Positions 53,004 to 62,765 of a stretch of DNA of 64,000 nt are shown here, piece by piece (positions within the stretch are counted from its first letter, which is position 1; every line of letters starts with the position of its first letter). Position numbers and translations under genes: made by a program. The DNA comes from Streptomyces sp. B21-083 (lineage in GTDB: Bacteria > Actinomycetota > Actinomycetes > Streptomycetales > Streptomycetaceae). The stretch covers positions 3,472,001 to 3,536,000 of the forward strand of contig NZ_JARUND010000001.1 in the NCBI RefSeq assembly GCF_036898825.1. Direction: 5' to 3'. A model generated the notes under the pieces. That model did no database searches, was not told the origin of the DNA, and saw nothing but the letters and a program-made list of their open reading frames with translations.

Positions 53004-54578
53004 ATGGCTACTGTCACTGACGCAGACACCGGCACAGACACCACCCCACCCCTCGACCCCCGTCGCTGGTGGGCCCTGGGTGCCCTGGTCGCGAGCATGC
53101 TCGTCCTCGGCTTCGACATGACGATCCTCAACGTGGCGCTGCCGACCATGGCCGCGCAGCTCGGCGCCGGCACCGGGGAACAGCAATGGATGGCGGACGC
53201 CTACATCGTCGTGTTCGCGGCGCTCATGCTCCCCGCCGGTCTTCTCGGCGACCGCTTCGGGCGGCGCCGGATGCTCATCGCCGGGCTCGGGGTCTTCCTC
53301 GCGGGGTCACTCGTCGGCGCGCTGGCGGGTGACGTCAACTGGATCGTCGCGGCCCGCGCGCTGATGGGTGTGGGCGCGGCCCTGGTCATGCCCCTGGCCC
53401 TCTCCGTCCTGCCCTCGCTCTTCCCGTCCCACGAGCGCACCAAGGCCGTCGGCGTCATCTCGGCCGGCTCCGCGCTCGGCATGCCGCTGGGCCCGATCAT
53501 CGGCGGCTGGCTGCTCAACCACTTCTGGTGGGGCTCGGTCTTCCTGATCAACGTCCCGATGGTCGCCATCGGCATCGCGGCCTGCGTGTTCCTTCTCCCC
53601 GAGACCCGCGACCCGGCCTCCCCCAAGGTGGACGTGGCCTCCACCGCGCTCACGGCGACGGGCCTGGGCGCGCTCATCTACGCGATCATCGAGGCCCCGA
53701 CCCGAGGCTGGACGAACGCCCTGGTCGTCGCCCTGTTCACCGCGGCCGTCGTACTCCTCACGGCCCTCGTCCTGCGCGAGCGCCGCGCCACCCGCCCCAT
53801 GCTCGACATGACACTGCTCTCCCATCGGGGCTTCCTGCTGAACGCGGTCGCGTCGACGCTGGTGATGTTCGTCCTCTCCGGCCTGATGTTCGTCCTGCCG
53901 CCGTATCTCCAGGCGGTCCTGGGCACGGACGCCCTGGGGACGGGCGTACGGCTGCTGCCGCTGATGGCCGGCCTGTCGGTGGCCGCACGGGCGGCCCAGC
54001 CCGTGAACGCCCGGTTCGGCTCGCGGGCGACCGTGACCGCAGGTCTGGTGGTCCTGGCCTTCTCGGCGATCCTCGGCAGCCGTACGACGGTCGACTCGGG
54101 CTACGGCTACACCGCCCTGTGGCTGACCATCGCCGGCCTCGGCTTCGGCTTCGCGGTCGTCCCGGCCATGGACGGCGCCCTTGCCGCGCTGCCCTCCGAC
54201 CGCGCGGGCAGCGGTTCCGGGCTCCTGATGACGCTGCGCCAGGTCGGCGGCGCGATCGGTATCGCGCTGCTGGGCAGCCTGCTGGCGAGCACCTTCCGCG
54301 ACCGCCTCGACGTCACGGGCCTGCCCGCCCGCCTGGCGGACACGGCCGGCGACTCGGTGGTGGCGGCCCATCTGATCGCCGGGAGGACGGGGTCGGCGCG
54401 GCTCCTGACCTCCGCGAACAGTGCGTACGTCCATGGCATGGGCGTCGTCCTGCTGGTGAGCGGAGTAGCGGCTCTGGTGGCGGCGCTGCTGGCGGGGGCG
54501 TTCCTCCCCAACACCCCGCCGCACACCGGGGCCGCCGACCCGGACATGGCGGCCGACTCACCCGATGGCCGACAATGA
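53004..54578 (+). CDS. DHA2-type MFS drug efflux transporter
   Basis: A 524-residue transporter with 14 TM helices. Typical marks are FDMTILNVALPTMAAQLG (TM1), QWMADAYIVVFAALMLPAGLLGDRFGRRRMLIAG (motif A: LGDRFGRR), and SAGSALGMPLGPIIGGWLL (motif C-like GxxxGPxxGG). Such pumps export drugs and lipids with protons. It overlaps the following TetR gene by 14 bases and is preceded by a promoter-operator with a perfect palindrome, so it is likely self-regulated via that TetR. Confidence 0.93.
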   Translation: MATVTDADTGTDTTPPLDPRRWWALGALVASMLVLGFDMTILNVALPTMAAQLGAGTGEQQWMADAYIVVFAALMLPAGLLGDRFGRRRMLIAGLGVFLAGSLVGALAGDVNWIVAARALMGVGAALVMPLALSVLPSLFPSHERTKAVGVISAGSALGMPLGPIIGGWLLNHFWWGSVFLINVPMVAIGIAACVFLLPETRDPASPKVDVASTALTATGLGALIYAIIEAPTRGWTNALVVALFTAAVVLLTALVLRERRATRPMLDMTLLSHRGFLLNAVASTLVMFVLSGLMFVLPPYLQAVLGTDALGTGVRLLPLMAGLSVAARAAQPVNARFGSRATVTAGLVVLAFSAILGSRTTVDSGYGYTALWLTIAGLGFGFAVVPAMDGALAALPSDRAGSGSGLLMTLRQVGGAIGIALLGSLLASTFRDRLDVTGLPARLADTAGDSVVAAHLIAGRTGSARLLTSANSAYVHGMGVVLLVSGVAALVAALLAGAFLPNTPPHTGAADPDMAADSPDGRQ

Positions 54579-55209
54579 GCGCATGACGGCCGCACGCACC
54601 TCCCCCCTCGCCGACCGCCCCCAGCTGGGACTCCGTGAGCGGAAGAAGATCAAGACCCGGATGGCGATCCGTGCCGCGACGTACGAACTGATCGGGAACC
54701 AGGGGTACGACGCCACGACGGTCGAGCAGATCGCCGAGCGCGCCGAGGTGTCGCAGTCCACCGTCTTCCGCTACTTCCCCACCAAGGAGGACATCGTGCT
54801 CACCGACGAGTACGACGCCGTGATGGAGGAGGAACTGCGCAGGCGCCCGGCGGACGAACCATGGCTCGACTCACTGCGGTACATCCTGAAGAAGGCCGTC
54901 GGCCTCAGCAGGGCCGAGGAGCCCGAGGTGACCCGGCTGCGCAGTCGGCTGATGGTGGAGGTCCCGGCGGTCCGCTCCCGCATGATCGAGAGCATGTCCG
55001 AAACCGGGCGCCTCCTCTGCCGCGTCATCGCGGAGCGCACCGGCCGCGACCCCGCCGACCTGGAGGTCCGCGTCTACGCCATGTCCCTGATCGGCGGCCT
55101 GGCCGAGATCACCGTCTACTGGGCGCAGAACGAGTTCAGGGACAGCCTGCCCGACCTGGTGGACCGCGCGGTGAACGTCTTCGAACAGGGCTTGCCGACC
55201 CTGCGGTGA
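54565..55209 (+). CDS. TetR family transcriptional regulator
   Basis: A 214-residue regulator from ATG 54565, or 208 from the internal ATG 54583. The N-terminal helix-turn-helix is MAIRAATYELIGNQGYDATTVEQIAERAEVSQSTVFRYFPTKEDIVLTDEY. The rest is a helical ligand and dimer domain. It overlaps the MFS gene, so it probably represses the whole pair at the palindrome 52985-52999, released by a pump substrate. Confidence 0.92.
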   Translation: MADNERMTAARTSPLADRPQLGLRERKKIKTRMAIRAATYELIGNQGYDATTVEQIAERAEVSQSTVFRYFPTKEDIVLTDEYDAVMEEELRRRPADEPWLDSLRYILKKAVGLSRAEEPEVTRLRSRLMVEVPAVRSRMIESMSETGRLLCRVIAERTGRDPADLEVRVYAMSLIGGLAEITVYWAQNEFRDSLPDLVDRAVNVFEQGLPTLR

Positions 55210-55564
55210 CCTGCGGTGCTTTCGGCGCCGGCCCGGGTTCGTGCCACCCACCCACCCGTTTACTGCATCCGTCCGACTTCGGTCATGCGCCGTTGAGCAG
55301 TCCACCGGCAATCGTCCGACGTCATGTCGATCACGGGTTGGCGGGTGCGTTTCACTCGCCGAGAACTGGCGTGGCCGCGCGAAGCGACCCCGTTGCGACT
55401 ACGGAAGGGAAACACCGACCTGCGCAGCGGCGGCGCCGTTCTCTCCACTGCCTACCCGCAGCACGCCCGCGCCGTCCTGAATCCGACACCGCCCCCGGAG
55501 GCGTCTGGCGGGCGAAAGGACGCTGGGCGTGGCGCGCGGCCGACTACCGATGATCAAGGGAAGT
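55210..55564. other. Intergenic region, nothing recognised
   Basis: About 355 bases between the convergent tetR and MmyB-like genes. Short frames have no family resemblance. No strong hairpin or palindrome found; a terminator of either gene is expected here. Confidence 0.5.
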
Positions 55565-56491
55565 TCATCGAGCCGTGCGTGCCGGCGGCATCCCGGCTCC
55601 CGCCCTTGTCGCGTCGGTGCCCCAGCTGGCCAGCAGTCGTAGTGCCTCCGCCGACGGGGAACCGGGTTCGGCGTGGTACGTCGCCAGCGTCTGTTCGTGG
55701 TCGTCGGCCAGGTGGAACGACTCGAGGCGGAGGTCGAGTTCGCCGACGAGCGGGTGGTGCAGGCGCTGGATGCTGTGGCACTTGTCCTTGACGTCGTGGG
55801 CGGCCCACAGCCTCCTGAACTCCTCGCTCTTCACGGAGAGTTCGCCCACCAGCGCGGACAGCCGGGGGTCGTTGGGATGGGAGCCGGCGTCCATGCGTAG
55901 CTGAGAGACGACGTCGTTCGCTTTGTGGTCCCAGTCCACGAACAGGTCGCGGTACTCGGGCCTGAGGAACACCAGCCGCGCCCAGTTCCGCTCGTGCGCG
56001 GGCAGCTCGGCCCAGTCGCCGAAGACCGCCGCGGCCATCCGGTTCCAGGCGAGGATGTCCGAGCGCCGCCCGACGAGGATCGCCGGGCCGCCCTCCATGG
56101 TGTCCAGCAGCGTCCGCAGGGGGCCCCGCACCTGCTGGGTGCGGCCGGCCGGCTTCTTCTTCTGCTGTTTCGGCTTCGCCAGGTGTGTGAGGTGGGCGTG
56201 CTCGGCGTCGCTCAGCCTGAGGGCGCGGGAGATGGCGTCGAGGACCTCCGCCGACACGTGCTGCCCGTTGCCCTGCTCCAGTCGCGTGTAGTACCCCACC
56301 GACACCCCGGCCAGCTGCGCCAGCTCCTCGCGGCGCAGCCCCGGCACCCGCCGGTACCGTCCGAAGTCCGGCAGGCCCACGTCCTCCGGCTTCAGCCGGG
56401 CCCGCCGGGTGCGCAAGAACTCACTGAGCTCGGCACGCGGGTCCAGAGCGCCGTCGACGGGCTCGTGCACCGGTTCGGGGTATTCGTCCAT
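55565..56491 (-). CDS. XRE-family regulator with MmyB-like ligand domain
   Basis: A 308-residue protein from ATG 56491 with CGGAGG upstream. The Xre helix-turn-helix is GLRREELAQLAGVSVGYYTRLEQGNGQHVSAEVLDAISRALRL, preceded by a variable acidic N-terminus. The C-terminal MmyB-like domain includes PAILVGRRSDILAWNRMAAAVFGDWAELPAHERNWARLVFL and HPLVGELDLRLESFHLADDHEQTLATYHAEPGSPSAEAL. Such regulators commonly control a divergent oxidoreductase. Here the divergent aldehyde dehydrogenase (56666) and Old Yellow Enzyme (58335) fit. Confidence 0.92.
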   Translation of the reverse strand: MDEYPEPVHEPVDGALDPRAELSEFLRTRRARLKPEDVGLPDFGRYRRVPGLRREELAQLAGVSVGYYTRLEQGNGQHVSAEVLDAISRALRLSDAEHAHLTHLAKPKQQKKKPAGRTQQVRGPLRTLLDTMEGGPAILVGRRSDILAWNRMAAAVFGDWAELPAHERNWARLVFLRPEYRDLFVDWDHKANDVVSQLRMDAGSHPNDPRLSALVGELSVKSEEFRRLWAAHDVKDKCHSIQRLHHPLVGELDLRLESFHLADDHEQTLATYHAEPGSPSAEALRLLASWGTDATRAGAGMPPARTAR

Positions 56492-56665
56492 GCCTCCGAG
56501 TATCCACGGTCGGACACACACCAGCCTGCCCCAGCCAGTGGTAGGCACAGCGGATGTACACAAGGCCGTGACCTGGGTGAATACCGGAGCGTCCAGCACG
56601 CTGGAGACCGAGCCCGGCTGGAAGGCAGCCGGGGCGTGGCTTGCATCAAGAACGGAGCACACCCC

Positions 56666-58012
56666 ATGACCGCAACACAGGGGACCGAGTCGAGGACGCA
56701 CCGGACCGAAACGGCCGCGGAGGTGGTCGGCCGCCTTCGTGCGACGTTCAACACCGGCGTCACCCGCGGACTGGACTGGCGCGTCGACCAGCTGCAGCGA
56801 CTGCGGGCCCTGCTGGTCGAAAACGAGCAGGAGCTGCTCGATGCGCTCTGGGCGGATCTGAGGAAGAACGCCGCCGAGGCGAAGATGCAGGAGATCGACT
56901 TCACCGTTGCCGACATCGACGAGACGCTGGCGAATCTCGAGAGCTGGCTTGAGCCTCGTCCGGTGGAGGTTCCTGCCCACTTCGGCCCCACGACAACGGC
57001 TTACACCACGTACGACCCGCTCGGGGTCGTCCTGGTGATCGCTCCGTGGAATTTCCCGCTGCACCTTCTCATCGACCCCATCATCGGCGCACTGGCCGCC
57101 GGAAACACCGTGGTGGCCAAGCCGAGCGAGATGTCGGTGCACACATCGGCAGTGGCTTCACGCCTTCTGCGCCAGTACTTCGACGCCGCCGTGCTCACCG
57201 TGGTCGAGGGAGGCGCCGAGGAGACCACGGACCTCCTGGCACAGCGTTTCGACCACATCTTCTACACGGGCAATGGCACGGTCGGCCGGATCGTCATGGC
57301 CGCCGCCGCCAAGAACCTCACCCCCGTCACGCTCGAACTCGGAGGCAAGTCACCGGTCTTCGTGGCACCTGAGGCCGACGTGGACGAGACCGCCAAGCGG
57401 CTGGTCGGCGCCAAGTTCGGCAACGCGGGGCAGCAGTGCATAGCCCCCGACTACGTACTGGCCGATCCTGCCACCGCCGCCGCACTGGTTCCCGCCCTCC
57501 GCGCGGCGGTCGAAGCTCAGTTCGGCTCCACCCCGCAGACCGCGGCCGGCTTCGGCCGGATCATCAACGAGCGGCACTTCGACCGGCTCACGCGTCTGCT
57601 GGATTCCGGCCGGGCGGCGGTGGGAGGCCGGCACGACCGCGACGACCTGTTCATCGCACCGACCGTGCTCACCGACGTCGACCCCGCATCCCCGGTCATG
57701 CAGGAGGAGATCTTCGGCCCGATCCTCCCCGTCGTCGAAGTCGCCGACCTCGATGCCGCCATCGGCTTCATCAACGAACGCGACAAGCCCCTCGCGCTCT
57801 ACGCCTTCACCACGTCCGAGGCCACCAAGTCGCGCCTCGTGAACGAGACGTCCTCCGGCGGCGTGGCCTGGGGCCAGCCGGTGATGCAACTGCTCATGCC
57901 CGGCCTGCCTTTCGGTGGCGTCGGCGAAAGCGGCACGGGCCGGTACCACGGTCGATACTCCCTCGAGACGTTCAGCCACCTCAAGGGTGTCGCGGACGTG
58001 CCGCTCAGCTAG
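56666..58012 (+). CDS. Aldehyde dehydrogenase, class 3 type
   Basis: A 448-residue enzyme from ATG 56666 (GGAG nine bases upstream). NAD(P)+ site: LGVVLVIAPWNFPLHLLIDPIIGALAAGNTVVAKPSEMS, FYTGNGTVGRIVMAAAAKNLTPVTLELGGKSPVFV, with the catalytic Glu in LELGGK and Cys in NAGQQCIAPDYVL. The C-terminal part LPFGGVGESGTGRYHGRYSLETFSHLKG is typical. Length of about 450 and lack of the long N-terminus place it with class 3 (coniferyl/fatty aldehyde type). Likely controlled by the divergent regulator. Confidence 0.95.
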   Translation: MTATQGTESRTHRTETAAEVVGRLRATFNTGVTRGLDWRVDQLQRLRALLVENEQELLDALWADLRKNAAEAKMQEIDFTVADIDETLANLESWLEPRPVEVPAHFGPTTTAYTTYDPLGVVLVIAPWNFPLHLLIDPIIGALAAGNTVVAKPSEMSVHTSAVASRLLRQYFDAAVLTVVEGGAEETTDLLAQRFDHIFYTGNGTVGRIVMAAAAKNLTPVTLELGGKSPVFVAPEADVDETAKRLVGAKFGNAGQQCIAPDYVLADPATAAALVPALRAAVEAQFGSTPQTAAGFGRIINERHFDRLTRLLDSGRAAVGGRHDRDDLFIAPTVLTDVDPASPVMQEEIFGPILPVVEVADLDAAIGFINERDKPLALYAFTTSEATKSRLVNETSSGGVAWGQPVMQLLMPGLPFGGVGESGTGRYHGRYSLETFSHLKGVADVPLS

Positions 58013-58147
58013 CCTCGCGCTTTCGTGAAGCAGGCGGCCCGATGGGCGATCGCGTTCCAGGTGAGCCGTGTATCGGTCCTCTTCGCGCCTCTCAGCGCCT
58101 CTTCGCGGGGGCGCGTCGAGGGAGTCGGTCGGGGCGCGGTCGGCAGA

Positions 58148-58290
58148 AACCGATCCGTACCGACTCCGGCGGGCAGTTGCGCCTGACCGGCGTCGACGCC
58201 GACGCCGACGGCATGTGGGCTCTCACCGCGTTCGCCGCCGACACCACCCACACCCCGATCGCGGTCCTGGAACCGCGTCACCGTCAGTGG
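58148..58290 (+). pseudogene. Possible fragment of an IS1380-type transposase
   Basis: About 45 codons in one frame: GGQLRLTGVDADADGMWALTAFAADTTHTPIAVLEPRHRQW. The pattern resembles the segment of IS1380-family transposases before the last catalytic Glu (QLRLTD.DG...AF.T.T....IA.LE.RHR..A..EDRI). The following ArvEDRI and the rest are missing. A short relic; low certainty. Confidence 0.4.
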
Positions 58291-58334
58291 ACCTTCATCC
58301 CGTTTTTCTCCGTATTACAGAAAGAAAGAAACCC

Positions 58335-59447
58335 ATGACTGTCAACATTTCAGACGTTTCGTCCGTTCCCTCGCTTTTCTCCCCCGTCGCCCTCGGGAAG
58401 ATCGAGCTCGCCAACCGCATCGTCATGGCACCGGTGACCCGGGTCCGGGCCGGTTCCTCCGGCATCCCCGGGGACCTGATGGTCGAGTACTACCGGCAGC
58501 GGGCGAGCGCCGGAATGATCATCACCGAGGGCACCTACCCCGACCACGCGTCGCAGGGGTATGTCGGTGAGCCGGGCATCGCCACCGACGAGCAGGCGGC
58601 CGGCTGGCAGCGGGTGTTCGAGGCGGTGCACGCCAACGGCGGCCGCATCGTCCTGCAGATCATGCACGCCGGCCGCGGCACCCACCCCGACATCAACGGC
58701 GGACGCCGCGTCCTCGCCCCCAGCGCGATCGCCATCGACAACAAGACGTTCACCGAGAAGGGCGAGCAGCCCTACCCCGTACCGGAAGCGATGACCACCG
58801 CAGAGATCCGGGCAGCCGTGGAGGACTTCGTCGCCGCGGCTCGCCGGGCCATCGAGGCGGGAGCGGACGGCGTGGAAATCCACGGCGCCAACGGCTACCT
58901 GCTCCAGGAGTTCCTCTCCCCGGCGGCCAACCAGCGCACCGACGGATACGGCGGCTCGCCGCAGAACCGCACCCGCTTCGTCGTCGAGGTCGTCACGGCG
59001 GTCGCCCAGGCCGTCGGTGCCGAGCGGGTCGGGCTGCGGATCTCGCCGGAGGTCGACCTCGGGGACGTCTTCGAGACCGACCGGGACGACGTCCTGGCCA
59101 CCTACGGCACCCTGCTCGACCAACTGCGCCCGCTGGGCCTGGCCTATCTCTCCGTACTGCACGCCGAGCCGGGCGGCGACCTGGTACAGGAGCTGCGGCG
59201 GCGCTTCGACGGCAAGCTGATCGTCAACAGCGGCCCCTTCGGGGGGCAGACCACCCGCGAGCAGGCGCTCCAGCAGATCGAGGCCGACCACGCCGACGCC
59301 GTGGTCGTGGGCCGGGCCCTCATCGCCAACCCCGACCTGGTCGAGCGCTGGCAGGGTGGCCACCCGGAGAACGAGCCGCGGCCGGAACTGTTCTACGGGC
59401 CGGGCGCCGAGGGCTACACCGACTACCCCTTCCTCGAAACGGCTTGA
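58335..59447 (+). CDS. Old Yellow Enzyme-family alkene reductase
   Basis: A 370-residue FMN enzyme from ATG 58335. It shows SLFSPVALGKIELANRIVMAPVTRVRA, EYYRQRASAGMIITEGTYPDHASQGYVGEPGI, MHAGRGTHPDI, VEIHGANGYLLQEFLSPAANQRTDGYGGS with the substrate-binding His and Asn (HGAN), and ADAVVVGRALIANPDLV for FMN phosphate. It reduces activated C=C bonds with NADPH. It follows the aldehyde dehydrogenase with an intervening IS relic and may share control by the MmyB-like regulator. Confidence 0.94.
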   Translation: MTVNISDVSSVPSLFSPVALGKIELANRIVMAPVTRVRAGSSGIPGDLMVEYYRQRASAGMIITEGTYPDHASQGYVGEPGIATDEQAAGWQRVFEAVHANGGRIVLQIMHAGRGTHPDINGGRRVLAPSAIAIDNKTFTEKGEQPYPVPEAMTTAEIRAAVEDFVAAARRAIEAGADGVEIHGANGYLLQEFLSPAANQRTDGYGGSPQNRTRFVVEVVTAVAQAVGAERVGLRISPEVDLGDVFETDRDDVLATYGTLLDQLRPLGLAYLSVLHAEPGGDLVQELRRRFDGKLIVNSGPFGGQTTREQALQQIEADHADAVVVGRALIANPDLVERWQGGHPENEPRPELFYGPGAEGYTDYPFLETA

Positions 59448-59544
59448 GGCCCACGGTCACGCCTGTCCATGCGGCAGCCCCACTGCCCCATGGACAGGCA
59501 CCCGACCGGCGACACTGTGCCCGCCCTTTTGAGCCCGCGGCCCC

Positions 59545-59570
59545 ACCGGCGATCACCGGCGATCACCGGC
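59545..59570. repeat. Short tandem repeat
   Basis: ACCGGCGATC repeated about 2.6 times, between the alkene reductase stop and the large dispersed repeat. Confidence 0.7.
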
Positions 59571-59628
59571 TCGAGGCCCGTCGGGTCCGTCAGGGCGTTG
59601 ACGGTCCGCAGGCTCGCACCCCCCCCCC

Positions 59629-59736
59629 AGCCCGTCCGGCGTTTGAGGACGAGGCCCCTTCAGGGCCGAAGCGGGGGGTCTGGGGGCGCAGCCCCCAGGG
59701 ACAGGATGGGACGGGTAGGGGCGGCGGGGGCGAAAA
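59629..59736. repeat. Large dispersed Streptomyces-type intergenic repeat with hairpin
   Basis: Block starting CAGCCCGTCCGGCGTTTGAG and running to GGCGGCGGGGGCGAAAAC, recognised as a common Streptomyces intergenic element. It contains a perfect stem CTGGGGGC-GCA-GCCCCCAG (59680-59698). Convergent genes on both sides make a bidirectional terminator role likely. This and the tandem repeat fill the 318-base gap after 59447. Confidence 0.7.
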
Positions 59737-59765
59737 CCTGCCCCCTCGATCCACCCGCCCCCGAA

Positions 59766-61808
59766 TCAACCACGCAGCGCGATACGCAACCGCTCCGGAT
59801 CCGTCGTCGGAGCATCACAGGTGAAGTTCCGGCAGACATACGCGGCCGGCTCACCCCCGACGAGCGGCCTCCCGGCCAGCAACGGCAACTCCTCACTGTC
59901 CACGCTCCCCACCGCGACCACGGCCCCCGGAGCGGTAGCGAGCAGTGCCGTACGGTGCAGCGCGACGGTGGCCGGATCACCGAGCGACGGCCCCACCACC
60001 GCGACCTCCCGAGGCCCGTCGAGCAGCGCCTCCGCGACAGCGAGCCCCCACCCGATGAACCGGGGCACACGCGGCCCGAGCGCCTTCACCACCCCGAGCG
60101 CCCGTTCGGCGGCGGCCCGATGAGGCGCGGCACCGGTCTGCGCCGCATACCCGAGCAGCGCCCCCGCCGCCGCGGTCCACCCGGAGGGCACCGCGTTGTC
60201 GGTCGGGTCCTGAGGCCGCCGGATGAGCTGCTCGGCATCGCTGGCCGTGTCGTACAGGGACCCCGACTCCGCGTCGACGAACCGCACGAGCACATGGTCG
60301 AGCAGGAACCCGGCGAACTCCAGCCACACCCCCTCCCCCGTCACGGAGGCGAGGGCGAGGAACCCTTCGGCGACATCGGCGTAGTCCTCCAACACCCCGG
60401 CGTTCGCCCCGACTTGGCCGTCCTTGCTGGTGCGGGCGAGGTGGGCCCGGTCGTCCAGGTGAACCCGTACGAGAAGGTCGGCGGCGGCGAGGGCGGCGTC
60501 GACGAGGTCGGGCCGCTCGAAGTAGGCGCCGGTCTCGGCGAGCGCGGCGATCGTGAGCCCGTTCCAGGCGGCGACCACCTTGTCGTCCCGCCCGGGCGCG
60601 GGCCGCTCACGGCGAGCTGCGAGCAACCGCGCCTTGACGGAGTCGACCTTCTCGGCGTCGAACACGCCCTCGTGCTGCGGGAGTTGGAGAACCGAGGCGC
60701 CCTCCTCGAAGGTGCCGTCCGCCGTGACCCCGAAGTACTGCGCGGCGAGCTCCGCGTCCTCGGCGCCCAGCACCTCGGTGAGCTGGGCCGGTGTCCAGAC
60801 GTAGTAGGCGCCTTCGACGTGCTTGCCGGTCCCGTCGTCGCTGTCGGCGTCGAGCGCGGAAGCGAACCCCCCTTCGGCGGTGCGGAGTTCACGCACCAGG
60901 AAGTCGGCGGTCTCCAGGGCGACGCGCCGGGCGAGTTCGGAACCGGTGGCTCGCCAGAGGTGGGCGTAGACGCGGCACAGCAGCGCGTTGTCGTACAGCA
61001 TCTTCTCGAAGTGGGGCACGACCCACTCCCGGTCGACGGAGTACCGGGCGAAGCCGCCGCCGAGCTGGTCGTAGATCCCGCCCCGGGCCATGCGCTCACA
61101 GGTGTCCTGGGCCATCTGCAGCGCCCCCTCGGACCCCGTACGGGCGCCGTGCCGCAGCAGGAACTCCAGGACCATGGACGGCGGGAACTTGGGGGCGCCG
61201 CCGAATCCGCCGCGCTGCGCGTCGTACTCCCGGGTCAACCCGAGCAGCGCACGCGCCTGGTCCTCCTCGCCGGGGGACTCGGTGTCTCCGTACCCGATCT
61301 CCCGCCCGGCCAGATCCCGCACGATCTTCTGCGCGACCTCGGCGACCTCGTCGCGCCGGTCGGTCCAGGCTCCCCGGACCCCTTCCAGCACCTCCCGGAA
61401 GGAGGGCATACCGCTGCGGGGCTCGGGCGGGAAGTAGGTGCCGAAGTAGAAGGGTTCGGCGTCGGGCGTGAGGAACACCGTCATGGGCCAGCCGCCCTGG
61501 CCGGTGGCCGCCTGGACGGCCTCCATGTAGACGGCGTCGACGTCGGGGCGCTCCTCGCGGTCGACCTTGACGCTGACGAAGTGCTCGTTGAGGTAGTCGG
61601 CGGTGGCCTGGTCCTCGAAGGACTCGTGCGCCATGACATGGCACCAGTGGCAGCTGCTGTACCCGACGCTCAGCAGGACCGGTTTGCCGCTGCTCCGCGC
61701 CTCCGTGAACGCCTCTTCCGACCAGGGCCACCAGTCGACCGGGTTGTCGGCGTGCTGGAGGAGATAGGGGGAGGTCTCATGGGCCAGTCGGTTCGCCATG
61801 GGGTCCAT
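59766..61808 (-). CDS. Thioredoxin-domain protein (DUF255/YyaL family)
   Basis: A 680-residue protein (or 677 from the internal ATG). The N-terminal thioredoxin-like domain has [23 protein letters not shown] (CHWC) and [40 protein letters not shown]. The rest is an alpha/alpha six-barrel with [36 protein letters not shown], and [16 protein letters not shown]. Related to human spermatogenesis-associated protein 20 and YyaL; probably redox or epimerase/glycosidase-like function, unknown. Runs toward the dispersed repeat. Confidence 0.93.
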   Translation of the reverse strand: MDPMANRLAHETSPYLLQHADNPVDWWPWSEEAFTEARSSGKPVLLSVGYSSCHWCHVMAHESFEDQATADYLNEHFVSVKVDREERPDVDAVYMEAVQAATGQGGWPMTVFLTPDAEPFYFGTYFPPEPRSGMPSFREVLEGVRGAWTDRRDEVAEVAQKIVRDLAGREIGYGDTESPGEEDQARALLGLTREYDAQRGGFGGAPKFPPSMVLEFLLRHGARTGSEGALQMAQDTCERMARGGIYDQLGGGFARYSVDREWVVPHFEKMLYDNALLCRVYAHLWRATGSELARRVALETADFLVRELRTAEGGFASALDADSDDGTGKHVEGAYYVWTPAQLTEVLGAEDAELAAQYFGVTADGTFEEGASVLQLPQHEGVFDAEKVDSVKARLLAARRERPAPGRDDKVVAAWNGLTIAALAETGAYFERPDLVDAALAAADLLVRVHLDDRAHLARTSKDGQVGANAGVLEDYADVAEGFLALASVTGEGVWLEFAGFLLDHVLVRFVDAESGSLYDTASDAEQLIRRPQDPTDNAVPSGWTAAAGALLGYAAQTGAAPHRAAAERALGVVKALGPRVPRFIGWGLAVAEALLDGPREVAVVGPSLGDPATVALHRTALLATAPGAVVAVGSVDSEELPLLAGRPLVGGEPAAYVCRNFTCDAPTTDPERLRIALRG

Positions 61809-61829
61809 CCTGCCGCAGGACCCGACGCG

Positions 61830-62510
61830 TCAGGCGCCAGGCGTGTCCCAGACGGTGATGTTCAGTTTTCCGGTGCCGGTGGTCGGCGCGGTGACGACTT
61901 TCAGGTAGGCGACGCGGCCTTTGCCGGTCATCAGGCAGAAGCGGCCACCTGGCTTCGCGTCCGCCGTGTAACTGCCCGCCTCCTGCACGGCGTCGGCACA
62001 CTCACCGGCTGTCGGGGCGGCGCCGGAGTCGGGCAGGGGAGCCAGGTTGGACGCGGAGTCCGGCACGAACAGACCGAGGGACGTGCCGAAGATGATGTCC
62101 GCGCTCTTGTTGGAGTTGCCCATCACGATCGGTCCGGACCCGTCCAGGTCGATGTACGACCCCGTGTCGGTCATATCGGCATCGACGGTCTCCGGCCCGT
62201 ACAGCGCCTTCTGCGCCGTCTGCGCCTCAGGGGTCTTCGGGGGCGCCGGAGCCGGCTGCTCCTGGCCGGTGGCATCCGCCGACGCGGACGACCGGGTCGG
62301 CGTCGGCGCCACGTTCTCGTCGGCCCTGTCGTCGGACGAGTTCGGCCGGCTCACCAGCAACGTGACGAGCAGTCCCACGACAGGGATGACGATGCCGACG
62401 ACCCACCAGGCCCAGCGCGGCGGCTGCGGCGGTGGGGGCGGCGGTGCCTGCGGTGTCGTGTACCACTGCCCGTGCGGCGGACCGCCGGGTGGCGGGTTCA
62501 CGCTGCTCAT
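61830..62510 (-). CDS. Membrane-anchored extracytoplasmic protein
   Basis: A 226-residue protein from ATG 62510 with AGGA close upstream. It has a cytosolic Pro-rich N-terminus (PPPGGPPHGQWYTTPQAPPPPPPQPPR), one TM helix (WAWWVVGIVIPVVGLLVTLLV), a Thr/Ser/Ala linker and a C-terminal domain with GSYIDLDGSGPIVMGNSNKSADIIFG, CADAVQEAG and FCLMTGKGRVAYLKVVT, a possible disulphide. Similar proteins often lie beside STAND NTPases in Streptomyces. It is divergent from the next gene. Function unknown. Confidence 0.75.
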   Translation of the reverse strand: MSSVNPPPGGPPHGQWYTTPQAPPPPPPQPPRWAWWVVGIVIPVVGLLVTLLVSRPNSSDDRADENVAPTPTRSSASADATGQEQPAPAPPKTPEAQTAQKALYGPETVDADMTDTGSYIDLDGSGPIVMGNSNKSADIIFGTSLGLFVPDSASNLAPLPDSGAAPTAGECADAVQEAGSYTADAKPGGRFCLMTGKGRVAYLKVVTAPTTGTGKLNITVWDTPGA

Positions 62511-62726
62511 GTCCTGATCTCCCCGTTCGATGTCTGCGATCACGATAGCCGTGCGGCGAACCTCCCGCAGCAGCCACATCTGCCGCATCAGTTCCATCTG
62601 CCGCGTCAACCGGAGTGACCGGCACGGCGATCGGGGCCCCACGCCCCCTCGCCCCGATGCGCCGTCCGCAGGACACTTGACCAAGGAACCACCGACGACA
62701 AGCCGTTGCTGCCGAAGAGCCGTCAG

Positions 62727-62756
62727 ATTGCTGCCAGTCAGATCGCTGCCAGAGGG
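62727..62756. repeat. Short direct repeat before the STAND NTPase
   Basis: GTCAGATTGCTGCCA and GTCAGATCGCTGCCA in tandem, 15 bases each with one mismatch, just upstream of the ribosome site. May be a regulator site or a slippage product. Confidence 0.5.
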
Positions 62757-62765
62757 GGACACACC

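Noticed and set aside
59469..62618. 1049-codon plus-strand frame
   Set aside because: Antisense shadow of the DUF255 gene: translation is Gly/Arg/Val-rich without motifs.
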